Shown here piece by piece: positions 40,359-48,585 of a DNA stretch of 64,000 bases; position 1 is the first letter of the stretch, and each line of letters starts with the position of its first letter. A program made the position numbers and the translations under genes. Under the pieces are notes generated by a model. The model was given only the letters and a program-made list of their open reading frames with translations. It was not told the DNA's origin and did not search any database. Origin of the DNA: Rufibacter latericius (GTDB lineage Bacteria; Bacteroidota; Bacteroidia; Cytophagales; Hymenobacteraceae); the NCBI RefSeq assembly GCF_003721515.1, contig NZ_RJJD01000008.1, positions 310,001-374,000 of the forward strand, written 5' to 3'.

Positions 40359-42786
40359 GAAGGCTCACTTGCGCCATAAAGTTGCGGGGTGCTTGGGGGA
40401 AATAATAATTGTAGTCGTGGCGGGTGGTGTCTCCGGCGTACAGCTCAGTGAAGGTGTAGCCGTTGGCTTCGTAATCTTCGTTGAAGACGTTGTTCACCAG
40501 CAGGCCCAGTTCCACTTCCTTCATCCAGTTCACCGGTCTGAAACGATAGAACACTCGGGCATCGCCTACTTCATAGGGCCGGATGCGGCGGTTCTGACTG
40601 CCGGTATTATCCAGGAACTGCTCGCTCACGGTTTTATATTGGAACGCGAACCGCAGCCCGGTCAACGGCTGGACTTCCAGTTGCGTGGAGGTCACAAAGC
40701 TGGGAGAGTACGCAATAGTGGTCTCGTCATACTGGGTTACTACCACATCCTCGGGGTTGTAGTCAATGGGCAGGGTTTCGGTGAATTTTTTGATGCGGTT
40801 CCGGCTGAGGGCGAAATTGGTGGATAGCTTAGCAAAATCGCCTAGTCCTACTCCGGTAGACAGTTCGGCACCGGTGCGGTAGCTTTCAGGGATGTTGGTT
40901 CTGAGCGCGGTTCCTACGTCATTGAGCTGGCCGGTGAGCACCAGTTGGTCCTTATAGTCCATGTAAAAGTAGGTGAGATCGGCGGTGAAGCGCAGAGGCA
41001 ACCCATTCAGTTCTCCTATGGGTTGGTTCAGGCGATAACCGGCTTCGTAATCGATCATCCGTTCTGCCTTGGCCCGGTCTGTGGCCGGACGGTCAGTGAA
41101 ATCGGAGCGGGTGGGTTCACGGTGGCCAACCGCTACCGAGGCGTAAAGGCTGTTTTGGTCAGAGAAAGCGTAAGTTACACCCGCTTTGGGGTTAAAGAAC
41201 CTGTAATCGGCCTGAGTGGTCACGTTCCGTTGGTCATCGTCCAAGCCATCTATTTTATAGTCTACCGTTCTGAGTTGCAGATCCCCGAAGAGACCTAGTT
41301 TCTCCGTGGCCTGGAGCATGAGCTTGCCATAGACGTTGAAATCGGTTTTCTGGGCATCGTTGTCGTAGTAGCGGTGGCGCGGGCGGATGGTGGAGGCGTA
41401 CTGGGCCCAGATCACCTCGCCGAAGTGCGCCCCTTCGTAGCGGTTCCAACCGCCGCCTAATACCGCCGAAACCTTGCCCTGACCGTTGTACTGCAGCGAA
41501 AAGGTACTGCCGTAGAAGTCATTGTCCAGCCATTTGCGCCCCACCAGATTGGTACGGGTGATGGCCGTACCACCAACCGTCACGGGCGGAATGTTGTAGT
41601 TGGTTAAGCGCTCGTTTACCTTAAATTGCTCGTAAAACCCGATTCCTTTGGTATAGTGCAGGGCTGCGTTCAAGGTCAGCGCGGGGCTGAATTCATGGGC
41701 ATAGTGCAGTTGGTAATGGTTCTGCTGGTAATCATCTACCTCGTTGTCATAGGGGATATCGGTGCTGCCGTAATCGGTGCCTGATCCGTTGAAGGTTCGG
41801 TTGGTTTCCAGCATCTCTTCAGATACGCCGTTCCAAGCCTGGTAAGTGACTTCCTTTCCCCCGAAGATCACCACCTTGAGCATATCCTTTGCGCCGTAAT
41901 AGCCGCCCGAAAGGTAAAATGATTTCAGGTCTGAGGTTGCGCGGTCAATGTACCCGTCTGAGGAAAGCCGCGACAAACGGCCATCTACGGCAAACTTGCC
42001 GCCCAGCAGACCGGTACCAAACTGCACGTTGTTTTTCCAGGTGTTATAAGAGCCGAAGGCGTTATCGGTGCGGGCGTAGGCCTCTGGGCTGGCATCCTGA
42101 GTCTGTAGGTTCAGACTGGCACCGAACGCCCCTGGTCCGTTAGACGAGGTTCCAACGCCGCGCTGAATCTGCACATCCTGCAACGAAGAGGCAAAATCTG
42201 GCATGTTCACGAAGAAAACGCCGTGGCTTTCGGCATCATTCACCGGGATTCCGTTCACGGTCACGTTGATGCGGGTGATGTCTGAGCCCCTGATGCGCAT
42301 GCTGGTGTACCCTACCCCGGCCCCGGCGTCTGAATTGGTTACCAGAGAAGGTGTGTTTTCGAGCAGATATGGTAAATCTTGCCCAAAATTGCGGCTCTCC
42401 AGTTCCTGCTTACCCACATTGGTATAGGTGGTGCCGGTCTTTTCATTTGCACGGGTGGCGGTCACCAGTACTTCTTTGGTGGCCACGCTGGTGCGGGTCA
42501 GGTTGAACTCCAAAGGCTGCGACGTGGGCAAGGTTATGGTTTGGTCCGCGTTGGCATAGCCCAAGTAACTTACTTGCAGGGAGTAATCGCCGGCAGGCAG
42601 GTTGGAGAAAGTGAAGTGACCCGTGGCATCGGTGAAGGTGGCGCGGTTGCCAGCGGTAAGCGTAACGGTACTACCGGTAAGCGGAGCGTGTGTGGCGGCA
42701 TCTACTACGCGGCCAGACAAAGTGTTCTGTGCCATGGCAAACCACGGCAGCAGGCAGCCCAAGAGCAGGGCTAAAGCTTTTTTCAT
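40351..42786 (-). CDS. TonB-dependent outer-membrane receptor, probable thiamine transporter
   Basis: An 811-residue outer-membrane protein. I start at the ATG at 42786 because it gives a proper signal peptide (MKKALALLL...FAMAQ, 19 residues) and because the longer frame from 42897 would run through the riboswitch. A CarboxypepD_reg-like domain (about 22-100, SGRVVDAATHAPLTG) is followed by the TonB plug (about 110-220) and a barrel ending VSLRF with a terminal Phe. No SusD-like partner is adjacent. The TPP riboswitch in its leader indicates control by thiamine pyrophosphate, hence a role in uptake of thiamine or its precursors. Confidence 0.9.
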   Translation of the reverse strand: MKKALALLLGCLLPWFAMAQNTLSGRVVDAATHAPLTGSTVTLTAGNRATFTDATGHFTFSNLPAGDYSLQVSYLGYANADQTITLPTSQPLEFNLTRTSVATKEVLVTATRANEKTGTTYTNVGKQELESRNFGQDLPYLLENTPSLVTNSDAGAGVGYTSMRIRGSDITRINVTVNGIPVNDAESHGVFFVNMPDFASSLQDVQIQRGVGTSSNGPGAFGASLNLQTQDASPEAYARTDNAFGSYNTWKNNVQFGTGLLGGKFAVDGRLSRLSSDGYIDRATSDLKSFYLSGGYYGAKDMLKVVIFGGKEVTYQAWNGVSEEMLETNRTFNGSGTDYGSTDIPYDNEVDDYQQNHYQLHYAHEFSPALTLNAALHYTKGIGFYEQFKVNERLTNYNIPPVTVGGTAITRTNLVGRKWLDNDFYGSTFSLQYNGQGKVSAVLGGGWNRYEGAHFGEVIWAQYASTIRPRHRYYDNDAQKTDFNVYGKLMLQATEKLGLFGDLQLRTVDYKIDGLDDDQRNVTTQADYRFFNPKAGVTYAFSDQNSLYASVAVGHREPTRSDFTDRPATDRAKAERMIDYEAGYRLNQPIGELNGLPLRFTADLTYFYMDYKDQLVLTGQLNDVGTALRTNIPESYRTGAELSTGVGLGDFAKLSTNFALSRNRIKKFTETLPIDYNPEDVVVTQYDETTIAYSPSFVTSTQLEVQPLTGLRFAFQYKTVSEQFLDNTGSQNRRIRPYEVGDARVFYRFRPVNWMKEVELGLLVNNVFNEDYEANGYTFTELYAGDTTRHDYNYYFPQAPRNFMAQVSLRF

Positions 42787-42817
42787 GTGAAAATTGAAAA
42801 ATAGATAAAACAACCAG

Positions 42818-42840
42818 GAGCCACCAGGGGTCGGTGCTCT
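42818..42840 (-). promoter_or_regulatory. possible expression-platform hairpin of the TPP riboswitch
   Basis: On the minus strand GAGCACC pairs with GGTGGCTC around GACCCCT, followed within a few bases by GTTTTATC. It sits between the aptamer and the ATG and could act as a TPP-dependent terminator or an attenuating structure. Confidence 0.45.
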
Positions 42841-42865
42841 CACTCTGTTTTGTTCCCTTGTTTTT

Positions 42866-42936
42866 CCCTTCGCCGGCATTACCCGGATCAGGTTCAATGG
42901 GTATGATCTCAGCCCGTTATATTAAGGCACCCCTAA
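42866..42936 (-). promoter_or_regulatory. TPP (thiamine pyrophosphate) riboswitch aptamer
   Basis: Read on the minus strand it contains the conserved blocks in order: GGGGTGCC, GGGCTGAGATCATACCC, GAACCTGATC and GGGTAATGCCGGCG, then AAGGG closing P1. These are the invariant core elements of the THI element. The ATG of the receptor gene is about 80 nt downstream. Confidence 0.96.
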
Positions 42937-42943
42937 ACTGAGG

Positions 42944-42974
42944 CAAAGCTACGCCCGCTTTTTTGAAAACCAAT
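42944..42974 (-). promoter_or_regulatory. promoter for the riboswitch-receptor transcript
   Basis: ATTG (-33-like), 19 bp, then TAGCTTTG (-7) on the minus strand. Transcription would begin at or just before the first aptamer bases, as expected. Confidence 0.6.
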
Positions 42975-43106
42975 GGGCTCAGAAGAAGTTATGAGATTTT
43001 TTTGCTCCAGTAGTCAACATACCAGGGCTGCCATACGTTGAACAGAAAAGAGTCGCCAGCCCGGCTGTGGATGTGATGTGAGACTTTTAATTCATCGGAT
43101 TTTATG

Positions 43107-43328
43107 ATGATCGTATACTCTTTGGCCATGTTTGCCCTGATAGCCTTTTTGGCGCTGGCCCCCAGAAAAAGAATTAGCGTACCGCCGCAAGATGACAGTG
43201 ACGATGACGGAGGCGAACCAATCAATGATGGTTTACCCGATCTGGACCTTCCACCAGGCATTTGCCTGCCTATCAATGACTGGGAACCTGATTACAACCG
43301 GTCAAAAGTGAAAACCCCTTCGTTTTAG
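43107..43328 (+). CDS. small single-helix membrane protein with acidic tail
   Basis: A 73-residue protein started at the second of two adjacent ATGs (43104 or 43107). One transmembrane helix at residues about 2-18, then PRKR and an acidic, proline-rich tail (DDSDDDGGEP, DLDLPPGICLP). The positive residues after the helix suggest a cytoplasmic tail. No family recognised. A strong terminator follows 23 bp after the stop, which supports that it is a gene. Confidence 0.6.
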   Translation: MIVYSLAMFALIAFLALAPRKRISVPPQDDSDDDGGEPINDGLPDLDLPPGICLPINDWEPDYNRSKVKTPSF

Positions 43329-43351
43329 AAACATTTTATTTCGATTCTCTG

Positions 43352-43390
43352 AAACCCGAAAGCCTGGTCTAGAGCCAAGCTTCCGGGTTT
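43352..43390 (+). terminator. terminator after the small membrane protein
   Basis: AAACCCGAAAGCCTGG pairs with CCAAGCTTCCGGGTTT (two mismatches), followed by TCGTTTTT. Confidence 0.8.
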
Positions 43391-43488
43391 TCGTTTTTGG
43401 TGTATTTCCTGAAAACGGACTGAAATCAAAATACAACCGCTACCCTCCGATGAGGGGAATCGATGGGACCTAAACTGGGCTGAATTAC

Positions 43489-44793
43489 CTACTTCAGGTT
43501 TTTCTTTATCCAATCTAAGATCTGATGACGAGTGGTGAGCGAAATCCAGTGTTCGTTGACGGGGGTGATCAACGCTTCTTTTTTTGTCTTTAAGGTGTTG
43601 TACACGATGTAGCTGGTAGTGGGCGGGCAAACATCATCATTATAGCCCCAGGTCATGAATACCGGCACCTTTATCAACTTCGCGAAATTTACCACATCAT
43701 AGGATTCCAGGGTTTTCAGTTTTTCAGGCGTGTCCATTCCCTCATAATTCGTGAAAAGGTGTGGATAGCCCCCTGCCCTGTTGGCTTTGTACCCGGCCAT
43801 GTCGCTCAGGGCGGGATGACTTGCCGCGCAGGCGGTTACTCTGGGATCTAGCCCGGTGGCAATCAGCGCCAAGGCTCCTCCCTGGCTTCCGCCCTGTGCG
43901 ATCACGTTTTTCCCGTCCCACTCTGGCAAGGAGGTCAGGTAATCAATGGCGCGTACGCCGGCTAGGTAGGCCTTTTTCATGTAATAGGAATCCCGGTTGT
44001 CTAACCCATTCACCAGATAACTGGTATTTCCCCGACCAAAAGCCCGGCTTATCTCTTCGTAGGCGGCCTCATTTAGATCTGGCCGTATCCCATGGATCTC
44101 CATATCGAGACGGATGTAGCCGTTTTCGGCGTAGAAAATATCCTTTAAAGGGTTCATAGGCTTGATGCCAGCGCCGGGCGGAGAGAATACCACCGGGTAC
44201 TTTCCTGGCTTTTTAGGCATGGTAAGGTAGCCGTACACAAAACTTCCTTTTTTGTAGGCCTGTAACTTGATCAGGTAGCAATCAACTTTATCGTTGGAAT
44301 ATTCAGGAACAAAGGTTTTGGTAACGTCCATCGGGCATTTGGCGGCATCTGCCATAGACTTCTGCCAAAAGCTGACAAAATCACCCGGAAACTGGGTGTA
44401 AGGCGTTAGCTTTTCCGGCTCAAACCCCACTTTTATGTGGTGTTTGTACTCCTCTCCGTTCAATTTCACCTTTAGTTGTAAGTCCTTGAAACCAGGCTTT
44501 GCCATGGAGCCCAGGGAGATCACCGCTTTTCCATTCTTCAAGGTGGCGGTTCCGGTTTTCTCACTCGGCATCAATTCAGGGCCTAGGCTATAGCTTATTT
44601 GAAGATTGTCCTGTAGAATCCCGTATTCATAGAGAGCCACCGTCACCTTGGCCTCTTCTTTCAGCTTATAAAGCCAATTGGTATGGTCTGGAGTGGTAAC
44701 CCATAGCACATTGCTTTGAGGAGGGTAGTTTTGGGCATGGATGGAGAAAACAACCAATAAACAGAGCAAGAGCAGGGAGAGATTCTTCTTCAT
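43489..44793 (-). CDS. exported CE7-like acetyl esterase / AXE1-domain hydrolase
   Basis: A 434-residue protein with a signal peptide (about residues 1-20). The open frame begins with a TTG at 44799, but the ATG at 44793 gives the natural signal-peptide start. An N-terminal Ig-like part (about 21-115) precedes the alpha/beta-hydrolase AXE1 domain. The nucleophile is in GGSQGG, the acid in YNDDVCPP and the histidine in VNEHW, all CE7-like. The usual RGQ tripeptide is replaced by HGI. It probably deacetylates acetylated sugars or polysaccharides in the periplasm; no polysaccharide-utilisation genes flank it. Confidence 0.85.
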   Translation of the reverse strand: MKKNLSLLLLCLLVVFSIHAQNYPPQSNVLWVTTPDHTNWLYKLKEEAKVTVALYEYGILQDNLQISYSLGPELMPSEKTGTATLKNGKAVISLGSMAKPGFKDLQLKVKLNGEEYKHHIKVGFEPEKLTPYTQFPGDFVSFWQKSMADAAKCPMDVTKTFVPEYSNDKVDCYLIKLQAYKKGSFVYGYLTMPKKPGKYPVVFSPPGAGIKPMNPLKDIFYAENGYIRLDMEIHGIRPDLNEAAYEEISRAFGRGNTSYLVNGLDNRDSYYMKKAYLAGVRAIDYLTSLPEWDGKNVIAQGGSQGGALALIATGLDPRVTACAASHPALSDMAGYKANRAGGYPHLFTNYEGMDTPEKLKTLESYDVVNFAKLIKVPVFMTWGYNDDVCPPTTSYIVYNTLKTKKEALITPVNEHWISLTTRHQILDWIKKNLK

Positions 44794-44882
44794 GACCAAT
44801 GTGAGCTTCTAGAGAAATGTGTTTCCTGAACAAAGTAATAGGGTAAGACCGTAAATACCAGCCCTGTCAGATTCTGGCACAA

Positions 44883-44918
44883 AAAAGGCCAGTACCCACA
44901 TGGGGACACTGGCCTTTT
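44883..44918 (-). terminator. terminator downstream of the YceI gene
   Basis: AAAAGGCCAGT pairs with ACTGGCCTTTT and inner CCC with GGG; T-tract follows on the minus strand. It starts 19 bp past the stop. Confidence 0.85.
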
Positions 44919-44936
44919 GCTGTTGGAGGTATCTCC

Positions 44937-45611
44937 TTATTTCTTGGCTACCGCTTCTTCTTTGGCAACCAGCTCGATGTTAAGTTCTACATCGTCCAGG
45001 ATGGCTTTGTCTCCCAGGTTCTCGAAGAAATTTCCGGAACGGAACTTGATATCCCATTTGGTGCGGTCAAACTTCAGATTGGCTTTGGCAGTGGCCACGC
45101 CCTTCTTCACGTTCACCATGGCCGGGAACGAGATTTGGTTTGTGATGCCTTTGATGGTTAGGTCGCCGGTGATAGTGTAGTTGGCGGCACCCGCCTTGGC
45201 ATTCTGTTTTGGAATCAGGTTGGTGATGGCAAACTTGGCCGTAGGATTTTTTTCTACCGAGAAGAAATCATCAGATTTCAGGTGGTCTACCAATCTCTTG
45301 TTAGAGCCTCCTTCCAGGTCAGTGTCAGTGATAGAGGTCATGTCCATGATGAAAGTACCGCCGCGTAGGGCTGTTCTTTCCAGGAGCATGGTGCCACTGG
45401 CCAGGGTGATGTTACCAGTGTGCTCGCCGGTTACCTTACGCCCAATCCAGGTAATTTTACTTTCCGCGGGAATTACTTTATAGGTCTGGATGGCGGGGGC
45501 AACGGTATTTTTAGGAGCTACCGCCTTCTCTGGGGAACCCGGAGATACCATTTGAAAGGCAGAAACCCCTACAGCGGCCGCCACCAGAACAGAGAGTAAC
45601 ATTTTTTTCAT
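44937..45611 (-). CDS. YceI-family periplasmic protein
   Basis: A 224-residue protein with a signal peptide (about 1-19) and an extended lipocalin-like YceI domain (about 45-220): ESKITWIGRKVTGEHTGNI, then DHLKSDDFFSVEKNPTAKF and IKFRSGNFFENLGDKAILDDVEL. YceI proteins bind isoprenoid-like lipids. The gene lies 62 bp downstream of a MarR-family gene on the same strand, a common pairing in Bacteroidota that suggests MarR control. Confidence 0.92.
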   Translation of the reverse strand: MKKMLLSVLVAAAVGVSAFQMVSPGSPEKAVAPKNTVAPAIQTYKVIPAESKITWIGRKVTGEHTGNITLASGTMLLERTALRGGTFIMDMTSITDTDLEGGSNKRLVDHLKSDDFFSVEKNPTAKFAITNLIPKQNAKAGAANYTITGDLTIKGITNQISFPAMVNVKKGVATAKANLKFDRTKWDIKFRSGNFFENLGDKAILDDVELNIELVAKEEAVAKK

Positions 45612-45673
45612 GGGATGTATTTGTAAGTGGTTTAGTATAAACAGGTTGTAATATAGTTCAAGGAAAGGACAAA

Positions 45674-46123
45674 TCAGCCTCTGATCTTATCCAGAAGGTC
45701 ATTTAGTTGTTCGGCTTCTTCCTGGCTCAGCCGGTTCAGGCCGGTGAAACCTTCGTTTCCTAAACCATCCATTTGTTGTAGCAGGCCAAGGCCTTTCTCG
45801 GTGATGAGAATATCCACCGTACGCCGGTCTGAAGGGCACTGCTTGCGGGTAACCAGTTCTTTGGCTTCCAGCTTGTCTACAATGCGCGAGGCATTGGAGG
45901 TTTTGTCCAGCATGCGGTCTATGAGCAGGTTCACCGTAGCCGGTTTTGGGAACTGCCCCCGCAGGATGCGTAGCACATTGTACTGCGGCAACGTAACGCC
46001 AAAAGACTTGAACAGCGCAGCCTGCCTTTGTTCCAGCCAGTTAGAGGTATACACCACATTGATGTACGATTTCTGGTAAACGTCCTTGAAAGCGCTTTGC
46101 TTTATTTCTTCTTCAATTTTCAT
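45674..46123 (-). CDS. MarR-family transcriptional regulator
   Basis: A 149-residue winged-helix regulator. YNVLRILRGQ and LIDRMLDKTSNASRIVDKLEAKELVTRK are the DNA-binding helices, and the wing follows at DRRTVDILITEKG. It probably regulates itself and the yceI gene 62 bp downstream; the ligand is unknown. A minus-strand TATATTTG -7 element lies at 46151-46158. Confidence 0.93.
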   Translation of the reverse strand: MKIEEEIKQSAFKDVYQKSYINVVYTSNWLEQRQAALFKSFGVTLPQYNVLRILRGQFPKPATVNLLIDRMLDKTSNASRIVDKLEAKELVTRKQCPSDRRTVDILITEKGLGLLQQMDGLGNEGFTGLNRLSQEEAEQLNDLLDKIRG

Positions 46124-46150
46124 CTTAACCTCCAGTCTTCAGGCGATATC

Positions 46151-46158
46151 CAAATATA
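46151..46158 (-). promoter_or_regulatory. -7 promoter element for the marR-yceI pair
   Basis: TATATTTG on the minus strand matches TAnnTTTG, 28 bp upstream of the marR ATG. A GTTG lies 17 bp further upstream. Confidence 0.5.
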
Positions 46159-46274
46159 TGTTCCAACCGCAAAATCAACAACTTAGCTGCAATTTTTCTG
46201 CCAGTTTTGCCAAAGATACAACCAACATCGGGCTTCGTTCGTGCGTATTTCCTCTGAATCTACTTTCCTTGCCC

Positions 46275-46919
46275 ATGTCCGACCTTTTTCTAGTAGCACT
46301 GCCAGATTTATTTTCCAGCCCTGAGAACATGATCCGGTACGGCGGCCTCACCCTGATTCTGGCCATTGTGTTTGTGGAAACGGGTTTGCTGATTGGGCTG
46401 GTGATTCCCGGCGGAGACTCCCTGCTGCTGGCCACCGGGTTACTGGCGGGTGCCGATGTGCTGAAAGTATCGGTGGGGGTATTGCTGGCCAGTATGACCG
46501 CGGCCGGGGTGGCGGGTGACCTATTGGGGTATTCCATTGGCAAGCGCATGGGCAAACGCCTGTACAAAAAACAAGATACCTGGTATTTCAAACGCAAGCA
46601 CCTTGACCGTGCCGAAAAGTTTTACCGCGAGAAAGGAAAATCGGCTATTGTGCTGGGCAAATTCGTGCCCGTGGTGCGCACCTTCAATCCGTTGCTGGCG
46701 GGTGTAACCGGAATGCCCCTGGGCCGATTCTTAACGCTGAGTTTCCTGGGCACTGCCCTCTGGATCTGCTCTTTGGTGCTGGCCAGTTATTACCTGGGCC
46801 AGCAGTTTCCGCAGCTGAAAGACTACCTGCACTTCGCCATCCCGATCATTGTTCTTCTGTCCATTCTACCTGGGGTGATGCAATACCTGAAAGAACGCCG
46901 GAAAGAAGCAAAAGTATAA
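46275..46919 (+). CDS. DedA-family membrane protein
   Basis: A 214-residue inner-membrane protein of the DedA/VTT family. I start at the ATG at 46275, which gives MSDLFLVALPDLF. The family motifs are VFVETGLLIGLVIPGGDSLL, GDLLGYSIGKRMG and FVPVVRTFNPLLAGVTGMP. Recent work on DedA proteins points to undecaprenyl-phosphate or phospholipid translocation; the exact substrate here is not known. Confidence 0.9.
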   Translation: MSDLFLVALPDLFSSPENMIRYGGLTLILAIVFVETGLLIGLVIPGGDSLLLATGLLAGADVLKVSVGVLLASMTAAGVAGDLLGYSIGKRMGKRLYKKQDTWYFKRKHLDRAEKFYREKGKSAIVLGKFVPVVRTFNPLLAGVTGMPLGRFLTLSFLGTALWICSLVLASYYLGQQFPQLKDYLHFAIPIIVLLSILPGVMQYLKERRKEAKV

Positions 46920-46941
46920 CCCGCCCGCTACTTCTGTTTTT

Positions 46942-46972
46942 GGCCTGTTTTTCAGAAATCATCGTATAAATA
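46942..46972 (+). repeat. nested-palindrome repeat copy
   Basis: GGCCTGTTTTTCAGAAATC followed by ATCGTATAAATAC, between dedA and the next gene, ending 22 bp before its ATG. Confidence 0.55.
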
Positions 46973-46993
46973 CCAATACTACAAAGCAAATCT

Positions 46994-47575
46994 ATGCGAC
47001 ATCGTTTCATCTTAACCGGCGGCCTTCTGATAGGTCTTTTTTGCGCGCCGGTTCTAGTTCAGGCCCAAAGTGCCTCCATCGGGAAAAAAGAGAGTGGCCG
47101 AACCACCACTACCAGTGTTACTCCGTTGCGGGAGGGTATCATCATGCGGAACGGGAAAATGATGGAAATAAGAGGCACCAACTTCTCACCGCTAACCCAG
47201 GCTAGGACTTTTTCCAACGGAGCTACCCTGCAACCCAACGGTTCTTTAACGGTAAGCGGCGGCGAGGCTATCCAACTGAACGAGGGAGACCATGTAGACC
47301 TGAAAGGCAACGTGCACCGCACCACCGTCATCACCCATAAAAGCACCACCGTTACCGGAGATACCACCGGTATTGGCAAACAACTGCTGCAGGCCCAGCA
47401 AATGAACGACCAGCTGCGCCTTTTGCAGGAAAAGCAGCGTGTGCTACAGCAAAAGAACGAACTCCTGCAGAAAACCGTCCAGAACAAACCCACCAATACC
47501 GAACTCCAGAAACTGGACGCTGATTTAGCTAAACTCCAGCAGCAGTTAGCCGCTGAAGAAAAGAAAAAGCAATAG
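46994..47575 (+). CDS. exported DUF6799-like protein with C-terminal coiled coil
   Basis: A 193-residue protein with a signal peptide (residues 1-24). Residues about 45-105 (REGIIMRNGKMMEIRG, then NGATLQPNGSLTVSGGEAIQLNEGDHVDLKG) resemble the DUF6799 domain of Bacteroidota. Residues about 130-193 are Gln/Leu/Lys-rich and predicted to form a coiled coil. Function unknown. A 15-bp terminator lies 25 bp after the stop. Confidence 0.8.
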   Translation: MRHRFILTGGLLIGLFCAPVLVQAQSASIGKKESGRTTTTSVTPLREGIIMRNGKMMEIRGTNFSPLTQARTFSNGATLQPNGSLTVSGGEAIQLNEGDHVDLKGNVHRTTVITHKSTTVTGDTTGIGKQLLQAQQMNDQLRLLQEKQRVLQQKNELLQKTVQNKPTNTELQKLDADLAKLQQQLAAEEKKKQ

Positions 47576-47966
47576 GAGTCACTCCCTCCTTTATCCTTCT
47601 TGCCTCCTCTCTGTCAGAAAACCTTTTCAGACAGAGAGGAGGCATTTTCTTAAGAAAACCATGGGCAGAAAATGCCTTGGCCAATAGACCGGACAAGGGC
47701 AAATCCTTACAGTTATCCTACTAACCCGTCCACTATCCTCTCTTAGGAAATCTGTTAAGCCAAGCTCTTGATTTTTAAAGAAAAATCTTCTAAAAAGATC
47801 CACCATTTATACACCAGTTAGATTAACCAAGGCAATGTTTAAAAATTAAACTATTTATATATGCATAATATGGTTTATACCCAAATACCGGAATAAGTAT
47901 CACTTTTTAAAGCATTTACCTTTTCGCGCCGTACACAATTGTATTCATGTTTAACAAAGATTTACT
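47576..47966. other. intergenic region with terminator and AT-rich leader
   Basis: Terminator at 47601-47644. About 47750-47960 is markedly AT-rich (TTTATATATGCATAATATGG) and probably holds the promoter of the DUF4142 gene. No gene is supported. Confidence 0.5.
47601..47644 (+). terminator. terminator after the DUF6799-like gene
   Basis: TGCCTCCTCTCTGTC pairs perfectly with GACAGAGAGGAGGCA, then TTTTCTT. Confidence 0.9.
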
Positions 47967-48509
47967 ATGAAAAAAACTAACGTATGGATGCTCTTATGGG
48001 CGTTAATGGTAAGCTGCACGGTGATGGTCTCGTGTGATGACGATGATGAGGATGCAGACATGGGTCAGGACAACGCCAGGGTAGCAACATTTTTACAGGC
48101 TGCGGCCCAAAGTGATATGTTTGAGATCACTACCGGCACCATGGCCCAGACCAAAGGAGAGACAGATGATGTACAGATGTTTGGCGAAATGCTGGTGGAA
48201 GACCACACAATGACCGCTCAGAAAATCATGGAAATGGCTGATGAAAGAGATGTGCAACTTCCTACTACCTTGCCTCCGGCTAAGGTGACAATTGTAAACA
48301 GTTTGCAAGGCCAGTCAGGAATTGCCTTTGACAAAGCCTTTGCCACTGCCCAGGTACAGGCGCACCAAGAAGCCATCACTCTGTATGAAACTGCTGATCA
48401 ACAAATCACCGATCCAGAGGTTCAGACCTTCATTGATGCCACCTTGCCAGCCTTAAGGTTACACTTACAGCATGCGCAACAGGTAAAAACCATGGTTGAT
48501 GCCATGTAA
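47967..48509 (+). CDS. DUF4142 lipoprotein
   Basis: A 180-residue lipoprotein. Signal peptide with lipobox ending VMVSC (about residue 23), followed by acidic DDDDEDAD. Residues about 35-175 are a helical DUF4142 domain (ferritin-like four-helix bundle: ATFLQAAAQSDMFEI, MFGEMLVEDHTMTAQKI and a C-terminal LPALRLHLQHAQQV). His and Glu/Asp positions are compatible with metal binding, but this is an inference. Often stress-related in Bacteroidota. Confidence 0.88.
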   Translation: MKKTNVWMLLWALMVSCTVMVSCDDDDEDADMGQDNARVATFLQAAAQSDMFEITTGTMAQTKGETDDVQMFGEMLVEDHTMTAQKIMEMADERDVQLPTTLPPAKVTIVNSLQGQSGIAFDKAFATAQVQAHQEAITLYETADQQITDPEVQTFIDATLPALRLHLQHAQQVKTMVDAM

Positions 48510-48525
48510 AACAAATTCTATTCTA

Positions 48526-48567
48526 AGCAAAAAGCCACCTGCCTTAACCGACAAGTGGCTTTTTGCT
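48526..48567. terminator. bidirectional terminator between DUF4142 and the epimerase
   Basis: AGCAAAAAGCCAC pairs perfectly with GTGGCTTTTTGCT; it lies between convergent stops (48509 and 48586). Confidence 0.85.
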
Positions 48568-48585
48568 TTTATAACTATGTCCCTT

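Noticed and set aside
42787-42897. longer receptor frame starting at 42897
   Set aside because: Its first 37 codons would translate the riboswitch and platform; the signal peptide begins at 42786.
43401-43434. possible further nested-palindrome copy after the small membrane gene
   Set aside because: Only the inner GAAAACGGACTGAAAT part is similar; too weak to count.
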